NCBI GenBank assembly: GCA_000934455.1
Contig: KN886401.1
Coordinates: 33,011-73,515, forward strand
Direction of reading: 5' to 3'
DNA: 40,505 nucleotides
DNA from: Apostichopus parvimensis
Taxonomy: Eukaryota > Echinodermata > Holothuroidea > Aspidochirotida > Stichopodidae
Made by a program: the position numbers and the translations under genes. Shown here piece after piece: positions 9,621 through 20,700 of this stretch. Every line of letters begins with the position of its first letter. Within the stretch, counting starts at the first letter, position 1. The notes below the pieces were generated by a model that saw only the letters and a program-made list of their open reading frames with translations, was not told the origin of the DNA and made no database searches.

Positions 9621-12037
9621 AATATTGTAATTGCTTACTTTTACAAACCGAGGCTTAATTCGAATAGTTAAGAATACAGTCCGCAATATTCCTGGTTTAC
9701 AGATGTCTGCATAGTCTTGTTCAAGACCATGGCATTCTGCTGTTACTTTGCCTGTTACAATTAATATATATAATGCGCCCTTGCATCTTCTTTCGAAAAT
9801 CTGTCAAAACCGTTTTAAGGCTAATTCCCCTGACAGGCAGTTTTATGGAAGGGCGCCCCCACATTTAGTGTTATAATTCGACGATATATATATATATACA
9901 TAGAAAATGGAAGAACAAAAATTCGTCATGCGACATATCTCTCGATGCATGTGCAGTGTATTTAAAGCACTTCCAAGAAATTGTGTGTTTGTTTTGAACT
10001 CCTTTTTTATAAATTCTTTAATATTCTCCTCGTAGTTTATGTAAAAAAAAAATTTTTTTTTAGCCCTTTTAAGCCTTATATTAGCTGTCACTTTTACACA
10101 TGATATACGGCGATATATGGCGAAGAAAATAATTTATTAAGAAAGAATATTATGATTGGAATACATGTTTGTTACATTGATCCATCGATAGGCAAGTTAA
10201 GACTACTAATACAAATATCGATGTCGCAGGTGGGGGTTGGGGGGTTGGGGGGGGGGAGACTACTATGCAAATACGTATAGAGCTAATTGAGGCTTCGCAA
10301 TTTTGGAAGGCCTGCGCAATGTATCCTATGTAAACAGTTACTACCCTCTTATACTTTGCTTTGTATAGTTATATCAAACTCATATATACCTTCTAATTCG
10401 TGGAATTATAACATAACTGACAATAAAGCACAATTTTTCTTAATTTACTTGGCCAAATGTGCGACAGGGACGTTGAAATAATGTACATCATAACACCAAT
10501 ATTTGCAAACAGCATAATTAATGTCATGAATTAGTCCAATACAAACACAAAGAGATCACATGTTTACAATGCACTGCAACTTTGTTAGGGGCAATTGGTG
10601 TTGGATGTCAACTATTGGTATACTCAGTTGTATATATTAACATAAAACAACATGTTTTGATTGAGTTTTTGGATTGATATTAACATTTAGACCAACCCTG
10701 AGGAACTGACGTCATCATCAATTTAAACTTAAAGGAGCATTACTGATCGTAACACTTTTTTTTTCGTGTTCCGTGAATGGATGACGATTGCGTAGAGAAA
10801 ATGTCGGACGGATTGTCGAGCGCTATTTACAATTTATTGACATCTTCGAAACAGATAATAGTCCGTATGGAAATACGTGGATGACTAACCTACAATATTT
10901 ACATTTACAGAGTGTGGCTTTGACAAGATCACATACGTTCTTGCTACTAAACATCCAACCTAACTCCATATAACTTAGAACAACCGAAAAGTTCTTCATA
11001 ATACTGGAAGCACTCCATGCGCACTACAATAATGCGTATTTGCAGGCAAATACAGTTGTATATAGGCCTAGACTCTCCACACAAAAATAGGAAAATGCTA
11101 CGGCTGTTATATTTTCCTCCCCCACGACAGGACATGGGATAGCATTACTTATTGGCAGCACAGCTGCATGCCCCAACCTCCTATAGGCATTAAAACAATA
11201 ACAGTTCTAGGACTGTCTGGAATCAATGAAATCAACATTTAAGTCGTTGCCAGTGTTTCACAACAATATTTCATATTAAGCTAATAAACTTGAAAACCGG
11301 AACATGCAATAGAGAAACTCAAATTACGGCACATCCCGGCCTGGTCATAGTAAGGTCGGTTTTTCATCCAAGAACAATCTACGGTTTTCCCATCTGAAAT
11401 GACTTTCTAAATATTGTAAAGATTCCAAATTTGAGTTAGAAATGTTGAATTGGAAGCCACCCCTGGTGTAAGTTGTAATCCATATGTAAGCCCTTGCGGG
11501 TTTCTACCACATTTGTGGTCGCTTAAGTGTCGTAAACATAAATGCTGACTATTATTATTATATAAAATTCTCCTTACATTCATCATTCATTGGATCAGAT
11601 ATGTACTGCTCATTTTCTTCTCCTAAACGTTGAAGAGGGCGCCTTCTTTCTATTTAGAATAGATACCCTATAGTAGCGTCTCTAATTCAGAACACATTTA
11701 TCAGTCAAAGAACGACCTGTCACTTTAACCGTTGTTGCACGGACGTCATAGGCTTCGACAGCAACATTAGCACCGAGCACTTCATACCTAGTAGTCAGAA
11801 GTACAAAACTATATTATAAACTATATACATCATGGAACTGTTATGCTACATTCATTGTTTAAGTAACTTTTTTAGGTCGACTAAGTATATGAGGGAAACG
11901 CCATATACTACCACGAGAAATCAAATTGAGTCATATTTTAAAATGTTTTAAAAAGAGTCAATTTGAAGTTGCAATTATCGGGGTTTGAAATGAACACTCG
12001 CGGCAATTCAAGGGTCCAAGATTTGTATTTAACAATA
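9621..12037. other. Intergenic stretch, no gene recognised
   Basis: About 2.4 kb of AT-rich sequence. It contains a (TA)n tract near 9886-9898 and a G-rich run at 10232-10257. Short open frames on both strands carry no recognisable motif. Confidence 0.5.
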
Positions 12038-12045
12038 GTAAGGAA

Positions 12046-12407
12046 CAGTGGCGGAGCTAGGGGTATTGGTCAGGGGGGTCGAGATTGGTCTGTAGGGGCG
12101 CTTCCGACACTATCTAAGCGGAGCGCCACCACAGGTTGGCGCGGAGCGTACATAATTTTTTTGAGTAAAGATACTCCCTAGATCGCCGGAAATGACCCTT
12201 TCCGGGCCTTGCTAATTTGCAAATAGACAAAGAATAAATAGGTGTCATCGCCATTTCGTCAGAAAATTACACCAACAAAATGTCAATAGGTATTTGAGAG
12301 CGCAATAAAGAAGTCAATAATCGCGACTAAGTAAAAAGTAGTCCATTTGAGTCCGTCAGGGGGGGGGGGGGCATTAGCCCCCTGACTGTATGAACGCTCC
12401 GCCACTG
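12046..12407. mobile_element. hAT-like MITE with 8-bp target duplication
   Basis: The ends are inverted repeats: CAGTGGCGGAGC at 12046-12057 and GCTCCGCCACTG at 12396-12407. Flanking 8-mers GTAAGGAA (12038-12045) and GCAAGGAA (12408-12415) differ at one base and look like a target-site duplication. An 8-bp duplication with CAGTGGCGGA-type ends is characteristic of the hAT superfamily. At 362 bp with no transposase it is non-autonomous. A palindrome of G-run/C-run (TCAGGGGG ... CCCCCTGA) lies near the right end. Relatives lie at 38549-38621 and within 36061-36590. Confidence 0.75.
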
Positions 12408-12493
12408 GCAAGGAACGGCTTTAATGGTATATGTTGTTTATAAGTATGGGATTTTTTGAAAGACATTATTGCTACCAGTTTTGTTTCCGGCAG

Positions 12494-12604
12494 CTAGATC
12501 TGAATGGCGATGGGCAGGTGGAGGAAGGTGAGAGGAGGGAGGGGTACAAGGTTATAAAGTTCATATACGAAAACAGAAAGTGGCTAGGCACAGCGGCTTT
12601 GATG
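12494..12604 (+). CDS. Candidate isolated exon with EF-hand loop
   Basis: 111 bases (37 codons), phase 0 at both ends, bounded by a CCGGCAG acceptor and a GTAATT donor. It encodes LDLNGDGQVEEGERREGYKV, then IKFIYENRKWLGTAALM. Residues DLNGDGQVEEGE fit the 12-residue calcium-binding EF-hand loop (D, N, D, Q, E, E at the coordinating positions). The remainder is basic, then hydrophobic, and could lead into a membrane segment. No partner exons were found in the window, so this may be an exon of a nested gene, a retained fragment, or chance. I do not recognise the parent gene. Confidence 0.35.
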
Positions 12605-13240
12605 GTAATTTACTATGGACTTTAACTAAACTCTTACTTCTACATTATGCCTAAAGAAACATATAAAGATGCAAGGATTGTATAATATTTCACATTTGTT
12701 TCCACTCACGTGAATGATTCAAGTCATATAGTAATTGTTTCACGGTCTTTCCCATGACTACATCAAAACTTATCATAAGACACGTAGGATGAGATTGCTA
12801 ACATGTGTTTGATTAATTAAATATTTTACTTCTATTAGTTCTATGATAAAAATGATTAAAACCGATCAAAGCGGGTTATAGATAACGATAACTAACAATG
12901 TACAATGAATAAGCAAAATTTCATAGAAAACTGGATGCAAAGAATTCAAAGTGCAAAAAATCACGCTGGCGCGCCTGGGTCTGAGTGATGCAACCATTAG
13001 TGTGGTGTTACATAATTCAAAAGATATGTATATAGATCCCACGTGATAGCTACATGGACAATGACTAAGCAATTTTACCGGTGTGCGCTAATCAAATATT
13101 GTTCTATACTGCTTTATCGGTTTGTTAACGTGTTTTGTATAACACAGACATGCATACCTCCGTCAAATTGTTAAATGTAGCATATTTCTGTGATCCACAA
13201 CAAGTTAAATGTTGATTTTATTTATTGCCATGGCCTGTGT
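12605..13240. other. Non-coding stretch
   Basis: AT-rich sequence with no recognised gene or repeat between the EF-hand-like exon and the palindrome array. Confidence 0.5.
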
Positions 13241-13249
13241 TATGCAATA

Positions 13250-13575
13250 AGTCGAATCCAATTCTACTTAAATATAACTCAATTCTACTTTATTGGAATT
13301 CTATTTCTCTCAATAAACTAGGCCATATAAAAAAAATGCCATTTCACTTAAGTATAGAATTCAACTAAGTTTATGTGAATTTATATTCTACTTAAGTGGA
13401 ATACAATTCTACTTAAGTGCAATTGCATTCCACTTGAGTAATACAGAACATTTGCATTCTACTTAAGTGGAATTCTATATTACTTAAGATGCATTGAATT
13501 CGACTGAAGTAGCACATATTACACTTAAGTATAGAAATGGGAGATAATTATTAAAACGGCTTGTCATACGTCGGT
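13250..13575. mobile_element. Array of ACTTAAGT palindromes with a terminal motif
   Basis: About ten loosely spaced units built on TTCYACTTAAGTGGAAT, itself a palindrome, at roughly 20-30 base intervals between 13258 and 13530. The array is followed by AAAACGGCTTGTCATACG (13553-13570). That end motif is nearly identical to the terminal arm (AAAACGGCTTGCCATACG) of the element at 30541-30736, which also has a palindrome-filled core. Inferred to be the right part of a non-autonomous DNA transposon; a matching left end was not found. Confidence 0.5.
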
Positions 13576-14845
13576 GGAGGACTTCCGTGGAGGTCAGAAC
13601 TGGCACTGTAAATAAATGCTCATGTCTGAAATTAGTGGGATATTTTGATGGACAGAATTGCCCAATTGTTTAAATATCCCTACATTAATTATGTATTCTT
13701 GATTGTTTAAAGAGAACCTCCAAATTTCTTTATAAAGGTTGGGATTCTGCTGTAGGTATTGTTAGGAGTTCTTGTATACTTAAAGAGTTTTTCCTAAGGA
13801 GTTGGTCCTTACCAATGTGCCGATAGAGACAATACCGTTAAACACGTGTCGGTAGTATACATGGCCAGAACATAACCATGTAATTCCGAATGAATGAACA
13901 TCAGGTTGAGAGATATAGGTTGGATTTTGAGTCAGTAGGTAGATGTATAGTCTTGTTAAGCCTCTCTCCCTACTTCAGTAAAAACAACAACGACATCCTA
14001 ATAACACTTGGTATATCGTAATTGATGGTTGTGATAATACCATGCACCTTTTGGATCTTTGTGTGAGTTTGAACAGTGAAAAGGGCGCGGTGGGGGGGGG
14101 GGGGGGGACCCTCACAACCCTCAAACATACATCCTATTTGGTATCTCATGTAACGCAATATTTCACTTTTTTTAAATACTTGAACGATTTAAAGTGGCGC
14201 GCCTCTTCTAGTCTCCTCCCTCATATTCGTCACTGCATCCGTGTTGAAAAAAAGTTTTCTCTAAAGAAGAGCGTGTCGGGAACATCATAAGAACATGATA
14301 TCATTCTCACTAACAATGGTACGATGTTTGTAATCACATTTCATGTAAGTTATGTTATATTGTTTAAAGTTTGTGTTTCGCTGTGGGCATGACGATTAAT
14401 GAATCTGACCTATGACCCTGAATGTGCTTATCTTATCATGTTTATATGATGTCCTTTTTATAGTTTCCTGGTTGACCATGAAGCTACAACCGCTGCGTAT
14501 ATAGGAAACAAAAAAAAAATAATTAATTTAACCTATCTATTTGAAATTATTATTACTTTTTACGACAAAATTTAAACAGGAACTATTGAAATTGATGTAT
14601 TTCATCAACATTTTGAAATTTCACGTGAAAATTGTATTTTTTTTTATGTCTTTCTATAATTTCGAGAAATAAATATCGCATATTCCTTGGATGATAACGA
14701 GACATTTAAAATTATTCTTCTTCTCATTTGATTATCTGGCACTCTCTTCACTAATGCAAAAGATCCAGGTGAATCATCTAGCACCGGCATGAAGTGCTTC
14801 CGTAGTTGAAATATACCGGTAAGTAGCAGAAAATATATAGTTCTC
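13576..14845. other. Non-coding stretch
   Basis: No gene recognised. It contains a G-run at 14091-14107 and several A/T runs. Open frames on both strands around the G-run are low-complexity artefacts. Confidence 0.5.
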
Positions 14846-14854
14846 CCAAAATTG

Positions 14855-14966
14855 GGAGGGGAGGGAGAGGTGGGAGGGGAGGGAGAGGAGGGAGAGAGGG
14901 GAGAGAGGGGAGGATGGGGAGGGAGCGAAGGGAGGGGAAAGAGGGAAGGGAGGGGAGGGGAGGGAG
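14855..14966 (+). repeat. (GGGAGGGGA)n purine-rich satellite
   Basis: About 110 bases made almost only of G and A, in GGGAGGGG and GGAGAGAG steps. Imperfect low-complexity tandem repeat. Confidence 0.8.
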
Positions 14967-16285
14967 TCTGGCGCTTTCCCCTTTTCGCTTGTTCAGTACG
15001 TCTATGAGCTGAAATTCCTGAATCTATATATCTGAATATGTTATCTCTAAGGTTTTATCTGACCGTCTTTTACTGACTTTGTTTGTTTTTATTTTCTGTA
15101 GATAGATTATCTACTCCCTTCCTCCACCAATATTGCATGGATGTGAGCACTGAGAAGTTTGTCAGTGATTCAATATTGTTATACATTACCTACATCCTTC
15201 AATTATGTTTGGGGAAGGAATGGTTGGGATCGTGGTCGGGGAGCCTGGCGAAGGGTAGTGTGGGGGAGGGTGGGGTGCGGCGACATTCGGACTTCCCATT
15301 TTCCTTTCACCTCGTACTAACTATAGTAACTTATACCTATGATAATCTGAGTTTTGCGCGGTTTAAGCTAGTGTGGCAGCTTATACAGAAAACTGCTGAT
15401 ATTTAGTACTCCGTTACAACATTGCCTCAGGCTCACATGTATCAGAAACGTCTTAACGTTCATGGGATTAACTTGGAAATTAATGGATTTTGTAAACTAC
15501 CTTTGTTTACTTATTTACTTTTGTTATCGTTGGTCCTTCTGTAAACCGTCACTGTGTTCATACAGAAACCGATGTACCTCTACAGGTTACCGGTAAAACT
15601 ACGAAACCTAGATGATAATCTTGAAGCCTGGTCTTATCAATAGTAACCCGTTCCTATGAGCAGATGATATTTCGAAAGCTAATGATATGTGCCATGGATG
15701 TATGCGGTGGCCGGGGGAAGGATGGATTTGAAAATTTACTCGGCCCCATAATAACTGGACACATTTACTAATGAATTGCACTGTACAAGCTTTAATATGC
15801 ATGACAACGCACATAGGTCGCAGGTGTCGGACGAACTGACGTGGAACTGTGCGAAATAAACAAATTCCTTGGTGCATTCCCTATTCCGTCTCCTCCTCCC
15901 CTTACCCACTGACTGTGTGTGTACTTTAGACGTATAGCGTACGAACGTCATTTGATATTTCCAAACACCCACACGATCTTCTTCCCATCTCCATTGTCCA
16001 CCCTCAATCTTCCCCTCCTCCCCCTTCCCCTCAAAAGCGTCCTTCGAAGTTTCTCCACAACTGAATACTGCGTGACAATGACTTGATTTTAATTCAAAAA
16101 GTTGTTGGCCAATTTCCGTCCTTGATTCTTTGTGTCTTTGATTACACCTGCTGTGTGTCGTGTGTAACTATGACATCACACCTGTTTGCTTCAAGTTCAC
16201 TTTTGATAGAATATCGGATAACTTCAATTGTCAATATCTCTAAAACGGTACAGAGAATTGAATGCTAATTATACTAGAATGCTTA
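14967..16285. other. Non-coding stretch
   Basis: No gene recognised. A G-rich patch lies at 15228-15285 and a pyrimidine-rich patch at 15960-16032. Open frames of up to 107 codons here have no family features. Confidence 0.5.
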
Positions 16286-16288
16286 GAT

Positions 16289-16880
16289 CAGGGAGTTGAT
16301 CCATAACAACTCCCTGCCTAGATTATGTTCCTCTGTAACATATCAAAAAGACATTTTAACCTGGACTATTCTTTTAAATCCCATGTACATGATTCTCAAT
16401 GGGTGGTCTCCTAAATACCTGACATCTGTTGTTCTCCCTATTAATCATCGTTATAATACGAGATCTATAGTCTTTCATATATTTTTGTGCCCAGGTTTTG
16501 TACAAATTATGGTGTTAAAACATTTCATTATAGCCTACTAGTTGTATTTTGTATGGAACTCAATACCTGCCAAACTTCAGAATTCTATTGATCTTAATAT
16601 ATTTTAATCAACAATTAAATAATATATTACGACTTAATTGAAAGAGGAAGAGAGCTCTATAAATTTTTACTTTTAGATTAATGTTTTATATATGTTTGTT
16701 TGACATAATTGGATGTATTGTTACTGTAGTATTTTCATGTTTACATGGACCACAGTGTAAATAAGTCAGACTTTTCTGTGTCATCCTGCACTTAGTTCTT
16801 GTTATCATTCTTCAAGTATTTTTCTACATTGTTTTGCTTTTTTTGAATGTTGTGCGGTTAAATAAATTTAAAAAAAATTA
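16289..16880 (+). mobile_element. Degenerate LINE 3' end (reverse transcriptase C-terminus)
   Basis: In one frame from 16296 the sequence reads MILNGWSPKYLTSVVLPINH, then RYNTRS, then after a TAG at 16539-16541 continues VWNSIPAKLQNSIDLNIF before more stops. The order PxYL...YNTRS...WNSIP...LN.F is the usual C-terminal tail of jockey/CR1-type LINE ORF2 proteins. At least three in-frame stops make it a relic. It ends in an A/T-rich tail with AATAAATTTAAAAAAAATTAAATAAA-like sequence near 16859-16886. It is not closely similar to the LINE at 8.5 kb. Confidence 0.55.
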
Positions 16881-16884
16881 AATA

Positions 16885-17240
16885 AACAGTCTCAACCCAA
16901 GTCCTTTTGCATCGAGATTGTGACTGTGTGATCATCGTCAATTGTGTATCACGAGTCCGAAAAGCACAGATACACTTTATGAAAAGTCACCGTGCAAAGA
17001 TCCTGGGCGCGAAAACCAACGACTGATCCGCTCTCAACCTATAGCACAACAAACCCATACAGTAAAAACACAATATACAGCAGAATGTATAGTTTATTGT
17101 GATGTTTATTATTCTCTTCTGAAAAAGACACCCAGGAGAGAACCTGGGCACGAAAACCAAACTACCGAACGACAGATCCGCTCTCAACCCCAGTCCCCTT
17201 GCATCGAGACCGTGACTACGTGATCACCGTCGGGTGTGCA
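16885..17240 (-). repeat. Duplicated module downstream of the U2-like fragment
   Basis: Two diverged copies share, on the + strand, GATCCGCTCTCAACC, CCTGGGCRCGAAAACCAA, TTGCATCGAGAYYGTGACT and GTGATCAYCGTC blocks. One copy spans about 16890-17038 and the other about 17124-17240. The first is followed by GAAAAGCACAGATACACTTT, a degraded form of the U2 complement GATAAGAACAGATACTACAC. The copies are therefore repeats of a unit that includes U2-like sequence. Confidence 0.5.
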
Positions 17241-17259
17241 TCATCATTCCCCTCGAAAT

Positions 17260-17305
17260 AGAACATATACTACACATGATCTTAGCCAAAAGGCCGAGAA
17301 GCGAT
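17260..17305 (-). pseudogene. U2 snRNA 5'-domain fragment
   Basis: Read on the - strand from 17305, the sequence begins ATCGCTTCTCGGCCTTTTGG and continues CTAAGATCATGTGTAGTATA then TGTTCT. This matches roughly the first 46 nucleotides of metazoan U2 snRNA, including the stem I loop and the GUAGUA branch-point-pairing element, with one clear change (TATATG for TATCTG). Similarity stops there: stem II, the Sm site and the 3' domain are absent. It is therefore a truncated pseudogene or the head of an snRNA-derived short interspersed element, not a working U2 gene. Confidence 0.75.
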
Positions 17306-17328
17306 TCTTCTTTGGCTCGAGACTGCCA

Positions 17329-17356
17329 CTGAAAAGAATAGATACTACACATACGC
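17329..17356 (-). pseudogene. Second short U2-like fragment
   Basis: The + strand reads CTGAAAAGAATAGATACTAC followed by ACATACGCCT. This resembles the complement of U2 nucleotides 25-52 (CTGATAAGAACAGATACTAC, ACATGATCTT). It sits 24 bases beyond the U2 fragment's 5' end, in the same orientation. Confidence 0.45.
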
Positions 17357-17375
17357 CTACAGCCTCATAGAATAA

Positions 17376-17419
17376 CCAGGGAGCTGCTATACTCTAACGT
17401 TAGAGTAGCAGCTCCCTGG
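17376..17419. repeat. Strong hairpin with AACGTT centre
   Basis: CCAGGGAGCTGCTATACTCT and, after AACGTT, AGAGTAGCAGCTCCCTGG form arms of 23 and 21 bases with only a two-base bulge. A related shorter hairpin (CAGGGAGTTG / CAACTCCCTG) lies at 16289-16316. The role is unknown; it could be the end of a repeat. Confidence 0.7.
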
Positions 17420-17519
17420 AATAGCAACTTAATCGTATTGACTGCCAAATCAAGATGGGTAGGTCGACATTGTTACCTATTGTGATATCCAAGGAGGCTC
17501 AGTCATTGTTACATAATCA

Positions 17520-17525
17520 TATAAA
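17520..17525 (+). promoter_or_regulatory. Candidate TATA box of BHMT copy B
   Basis: TATAAA about 215 bases before the proposed start codon of copy B. Such hexamers are common in AT-rich DNA, so this is only positional support. Confidence 0.2.
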
Positions 17526-17739
17526 TTGCACGCATTGTTTATCGGGGCAGCAAGCGATAAGATAGTGCCGTGGTGAAACACAGCTGTACGCGCATGCCTA
17601 TAGTCAACAAGAATTCATTAGCTGGAAAGGTGCACCTTCGCTCACTCGTAAAAGTCAACACTTCACAAACAGAAGTTTATTACTCAGCTGTAAACGGATA
17701 AAAGTGTTCATCCCATATTCCAATTTCTATATCACAAAT

Positions 17740-17745
17740 ATGGCA
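17740..17745 (+). CDS. BHMT: BHMT copy B exon 1 (two codons, provisional)
   Basis: ATG GCA directly followed by GTAAGT, a consensus donor, in phase 0. Spliced to 20969 it gives [12 protein letters not shown]. An alternative first exon could be hidden in the assembly gap at 19740-20494. Confidence 0.5.
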
Positions 17746-20700
17746 GTAAGTACATTATTTCCTTTCTTTCTCATAGCTTCATCTATTGTAAAATTGTTTA
17801 CGTAGAAATAAAGTGGTTCATTGTGTGTGTGTCTGTTAGCTTTCCAAACTTAATTCAAATAATCAAACAGATATGCGAGTTAGCTCACTCACGCTGAACC
17901 ATTATGGGGCCGTTATACACATATGGACAATGTGCATTGTTCGCCGTTAGAACTGCTATAACCCATTACGGTCAGCCTTGGATTATTGTTAGACCTAATA
18001 AAAAAAAAATGGGGGGATGAACAGTCAAATATCAGTTCTAAGTGATTTAACCTGGACCCACGTGATCATTTAAAAAATATCATCATGCATATCTGATCAT
18101 CTTTAGAACGTTTTCAACAAAAGCTCGTATCGTTCGAGGTGTGAATGCCTGGTTTGATAAAGACAGTTTCTGCCATTCTAGTCGACCGATTACTCATCAG
18201 AACACAAAAGAATCGAACCAGATCTTCATCCGTCATAATGTTCTTTTGGTGCAATGCAGCTCGCACACGTGAAGAGGTACACGGAATTGTGAAAAATTAA
18301 AGGGATGTGAAGACTCGCGCACAAAGAAACGTCTCATGCCGGTAACCTTACTTAGTTTCGAATGAGGTGTAATAGAAGTGTTAGACACCACCATAGATCC
18401 CAGAAAATACACACACTGCGTGCTACCGTCGGTAATTAGACACTAGTGTACAGTCAATACATACAGCTACGGTCAATACCCACAACACAGTGTACATAGC
18501 AGCGTGGACATCTCAGGTCTAGATAAAAGATAACAAGGTATCACGTTTCATTACTGTCTGCATTTTGTGGCGTGCACAGAATTTCAAAGGTGTGTATGTG
18601 TGTGTGTTTGTGGGGGGGGGGTGGGGTGGGTGCGGAGGGGGTGTACACCCGCAATAATGGTCCAATTATTTCCCCCGTCTGACTGCAGAACAAACCCTGT
18701 CTGACCCATATTGCTCCGACTGGTGAGTCCCCCCCCCCCCCTGCGCACGCCAATCTCTAGTTTAGTTTACGGGTATACTTAGATTCAGTAGCAAATGAAA
18801 CACGAAACTTTATTATTATCTGTTCATATTGACGATGGCAATCAAGTGTTGTTGTTGATCATATTTCATGTTTTTCATTTTTACAGCGCAGTCTGTTAAA
18901 GTCAGCATTGTTTTAACTTTCACTTCGTTACATTTGCATTGCATGTTTTTTTTTTTCAAATTAAAAATAATTCTAATTTATCTCAGCCCTGCATTGTATA
19001 TCATTCATATCATTACATTAGTGTCATATCTTTTGTGCACAGAGACTACAGTAACTACATTAAATCTTAAAGTGTTGTACCAGAGTATCTATATATACTG
19101 GATCGTGCTATAAATCAGTAGCATGTGCTATTAGGATTATAGTAAGAACTGAGGATATGTGTAATCCCAAAAAATCCAGTTTGATGCATTTTACTGTAAT
19201 CTTAATAGCACATGCTACCGATTTATCATATTTATCAGCACGATCCAGCTTTTACTGTGGTACAAAACTTTAAGAGTTAACAGTAATTACTGTTACCCCT
19301 GTGTGAATCGGTTGAAATTGCGGGTAGATGGACCGACAACTTTTTAGAGCTAGCTCTGCGATGAAAGAAATAACAAACACACAAAGCTATATCAATGTGA
19401 TAATGTGTACTGCAACGTCTATACGTCCACAATTAAGAAACCGATACAGAAAATCAGTAGGCTACAACACATTGCCAATGTGTAGACTCTTTACCCAATT
19501 ATTGATCCAAACAATACATTAAAAATTAAAAATATTAATGAGATTGACCATGTACAGTACGTCTCTGATATCATACCTGCAAAGTGCCCGTGAAAGGTTT
19601 TGGTACTAAATTAAATTTCAAGTTGATCAATACCTGGAAAAAATTCATTATGAAGGAAATAGCAGTAAAAACAATGCAATAATGTTACTCTCTGAACATC
19701 AAAATAAATTGAAATATTCCGATGTTCCGACAAATTTGANNNNNNNNNNNNNNNNNNNNNNNNNNNNNNNNNNNNNNNNNNNNNNNNNNNNNNNNNNNNN
19801 NNNNNNNNNNNNNNNNNNNNNNNNNNNNNNNNNNNNNNNNNNNNNNNNNNNNNNNNNNNNNNNNNNNNNNNNNNNNNNNNNNNNNNNNNNNNNNNNNNNN
19901 NNNNNNNNNNNNNNNNNNNNNNNNNNNNNNNNNNNNNNNNNNNNNNNNNNNNNNNNNNNNNNNNNNNNNNNNNNNNNNNNNNNNNNNNNNNNNNNNNNNN
20001 NNNNNNNNNNNNNNNNNNNNNNNNNNNNNNNNNNNNNNNNNNNNNNNNNNNNNNNNNNNNNNNNNNNNNNNNNNNNNNNNNNNNNNNNNNNNNNNNNNNN
20101 NNNNNNNNNNNNNNNNNNNNNNNNNNNNNNNNNNNNNNNNNNNNNNNNNNNNNNNNNNNNNNNNNNNNNNNNNNNNNNNNNNNNNNNNNNNNNNNNNNNN
20201 NNNNNNNNNNNNNNNNNNNNNNNNNNNNNNNNNNNNNNNNNNNNNNNNNNNNNNNNNNNNNNNNNNNNNNNNNNNNNNNNNNNNNNNNNNNNNNNNNNNN
20301 NNNNNNNNNNNNNNNNNNNNNNNNNNNNNNNNNNNNNNNNNNNNNNNNNNNNNNNNNNNNNNNNNNNNNNNNNNNNNNNNNNNNNNNNNNNNNNNNNNNN
20401 NNNNNNNNNNNNNNNNNNNNNNNNNNNNNNNNNNNNNNNNNNNNNNNNNNNNNNNNNNNNNNNNNNNNNNNNNNNNNNNNNNNNNNNNNNNNNNGCCTAT
20501 TATGACTCAGTGGAGTTTCTATCGATGATAGCAGATTCGTTGTCTTTTAGTGTACAGGTGTGTTCTTTAAGTTGCAAACTATACTTTAGATAAATATATG
20601 ATTTTGTGTGCCTGCAGTTACACATACACCGAGGCAGCGACGAAGGCGCTGAGGTTATTTGTCAAAGTAGAATAAAATAAAATAACTTATGTGAGTGAGG

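Noticed and set aside
15083..15406. 107-codon open frame, preceded by TTCTGTAG
   Set aside because: Low-complexity GC-rich stretch, no family motif; a short splice-bounded exon was considered but has nothing to support it.
17260..17305. Functional U2 snRNA gene
   Set aside because: Only the first 46 nucleotides match; the Sm site and 3' stems are missing.
19682..20593. 303-codon open frame across the middle of the window
   Set aside because: Most of it is translated Ns from the 755-bp assembly gap; the ends have no coding signature.
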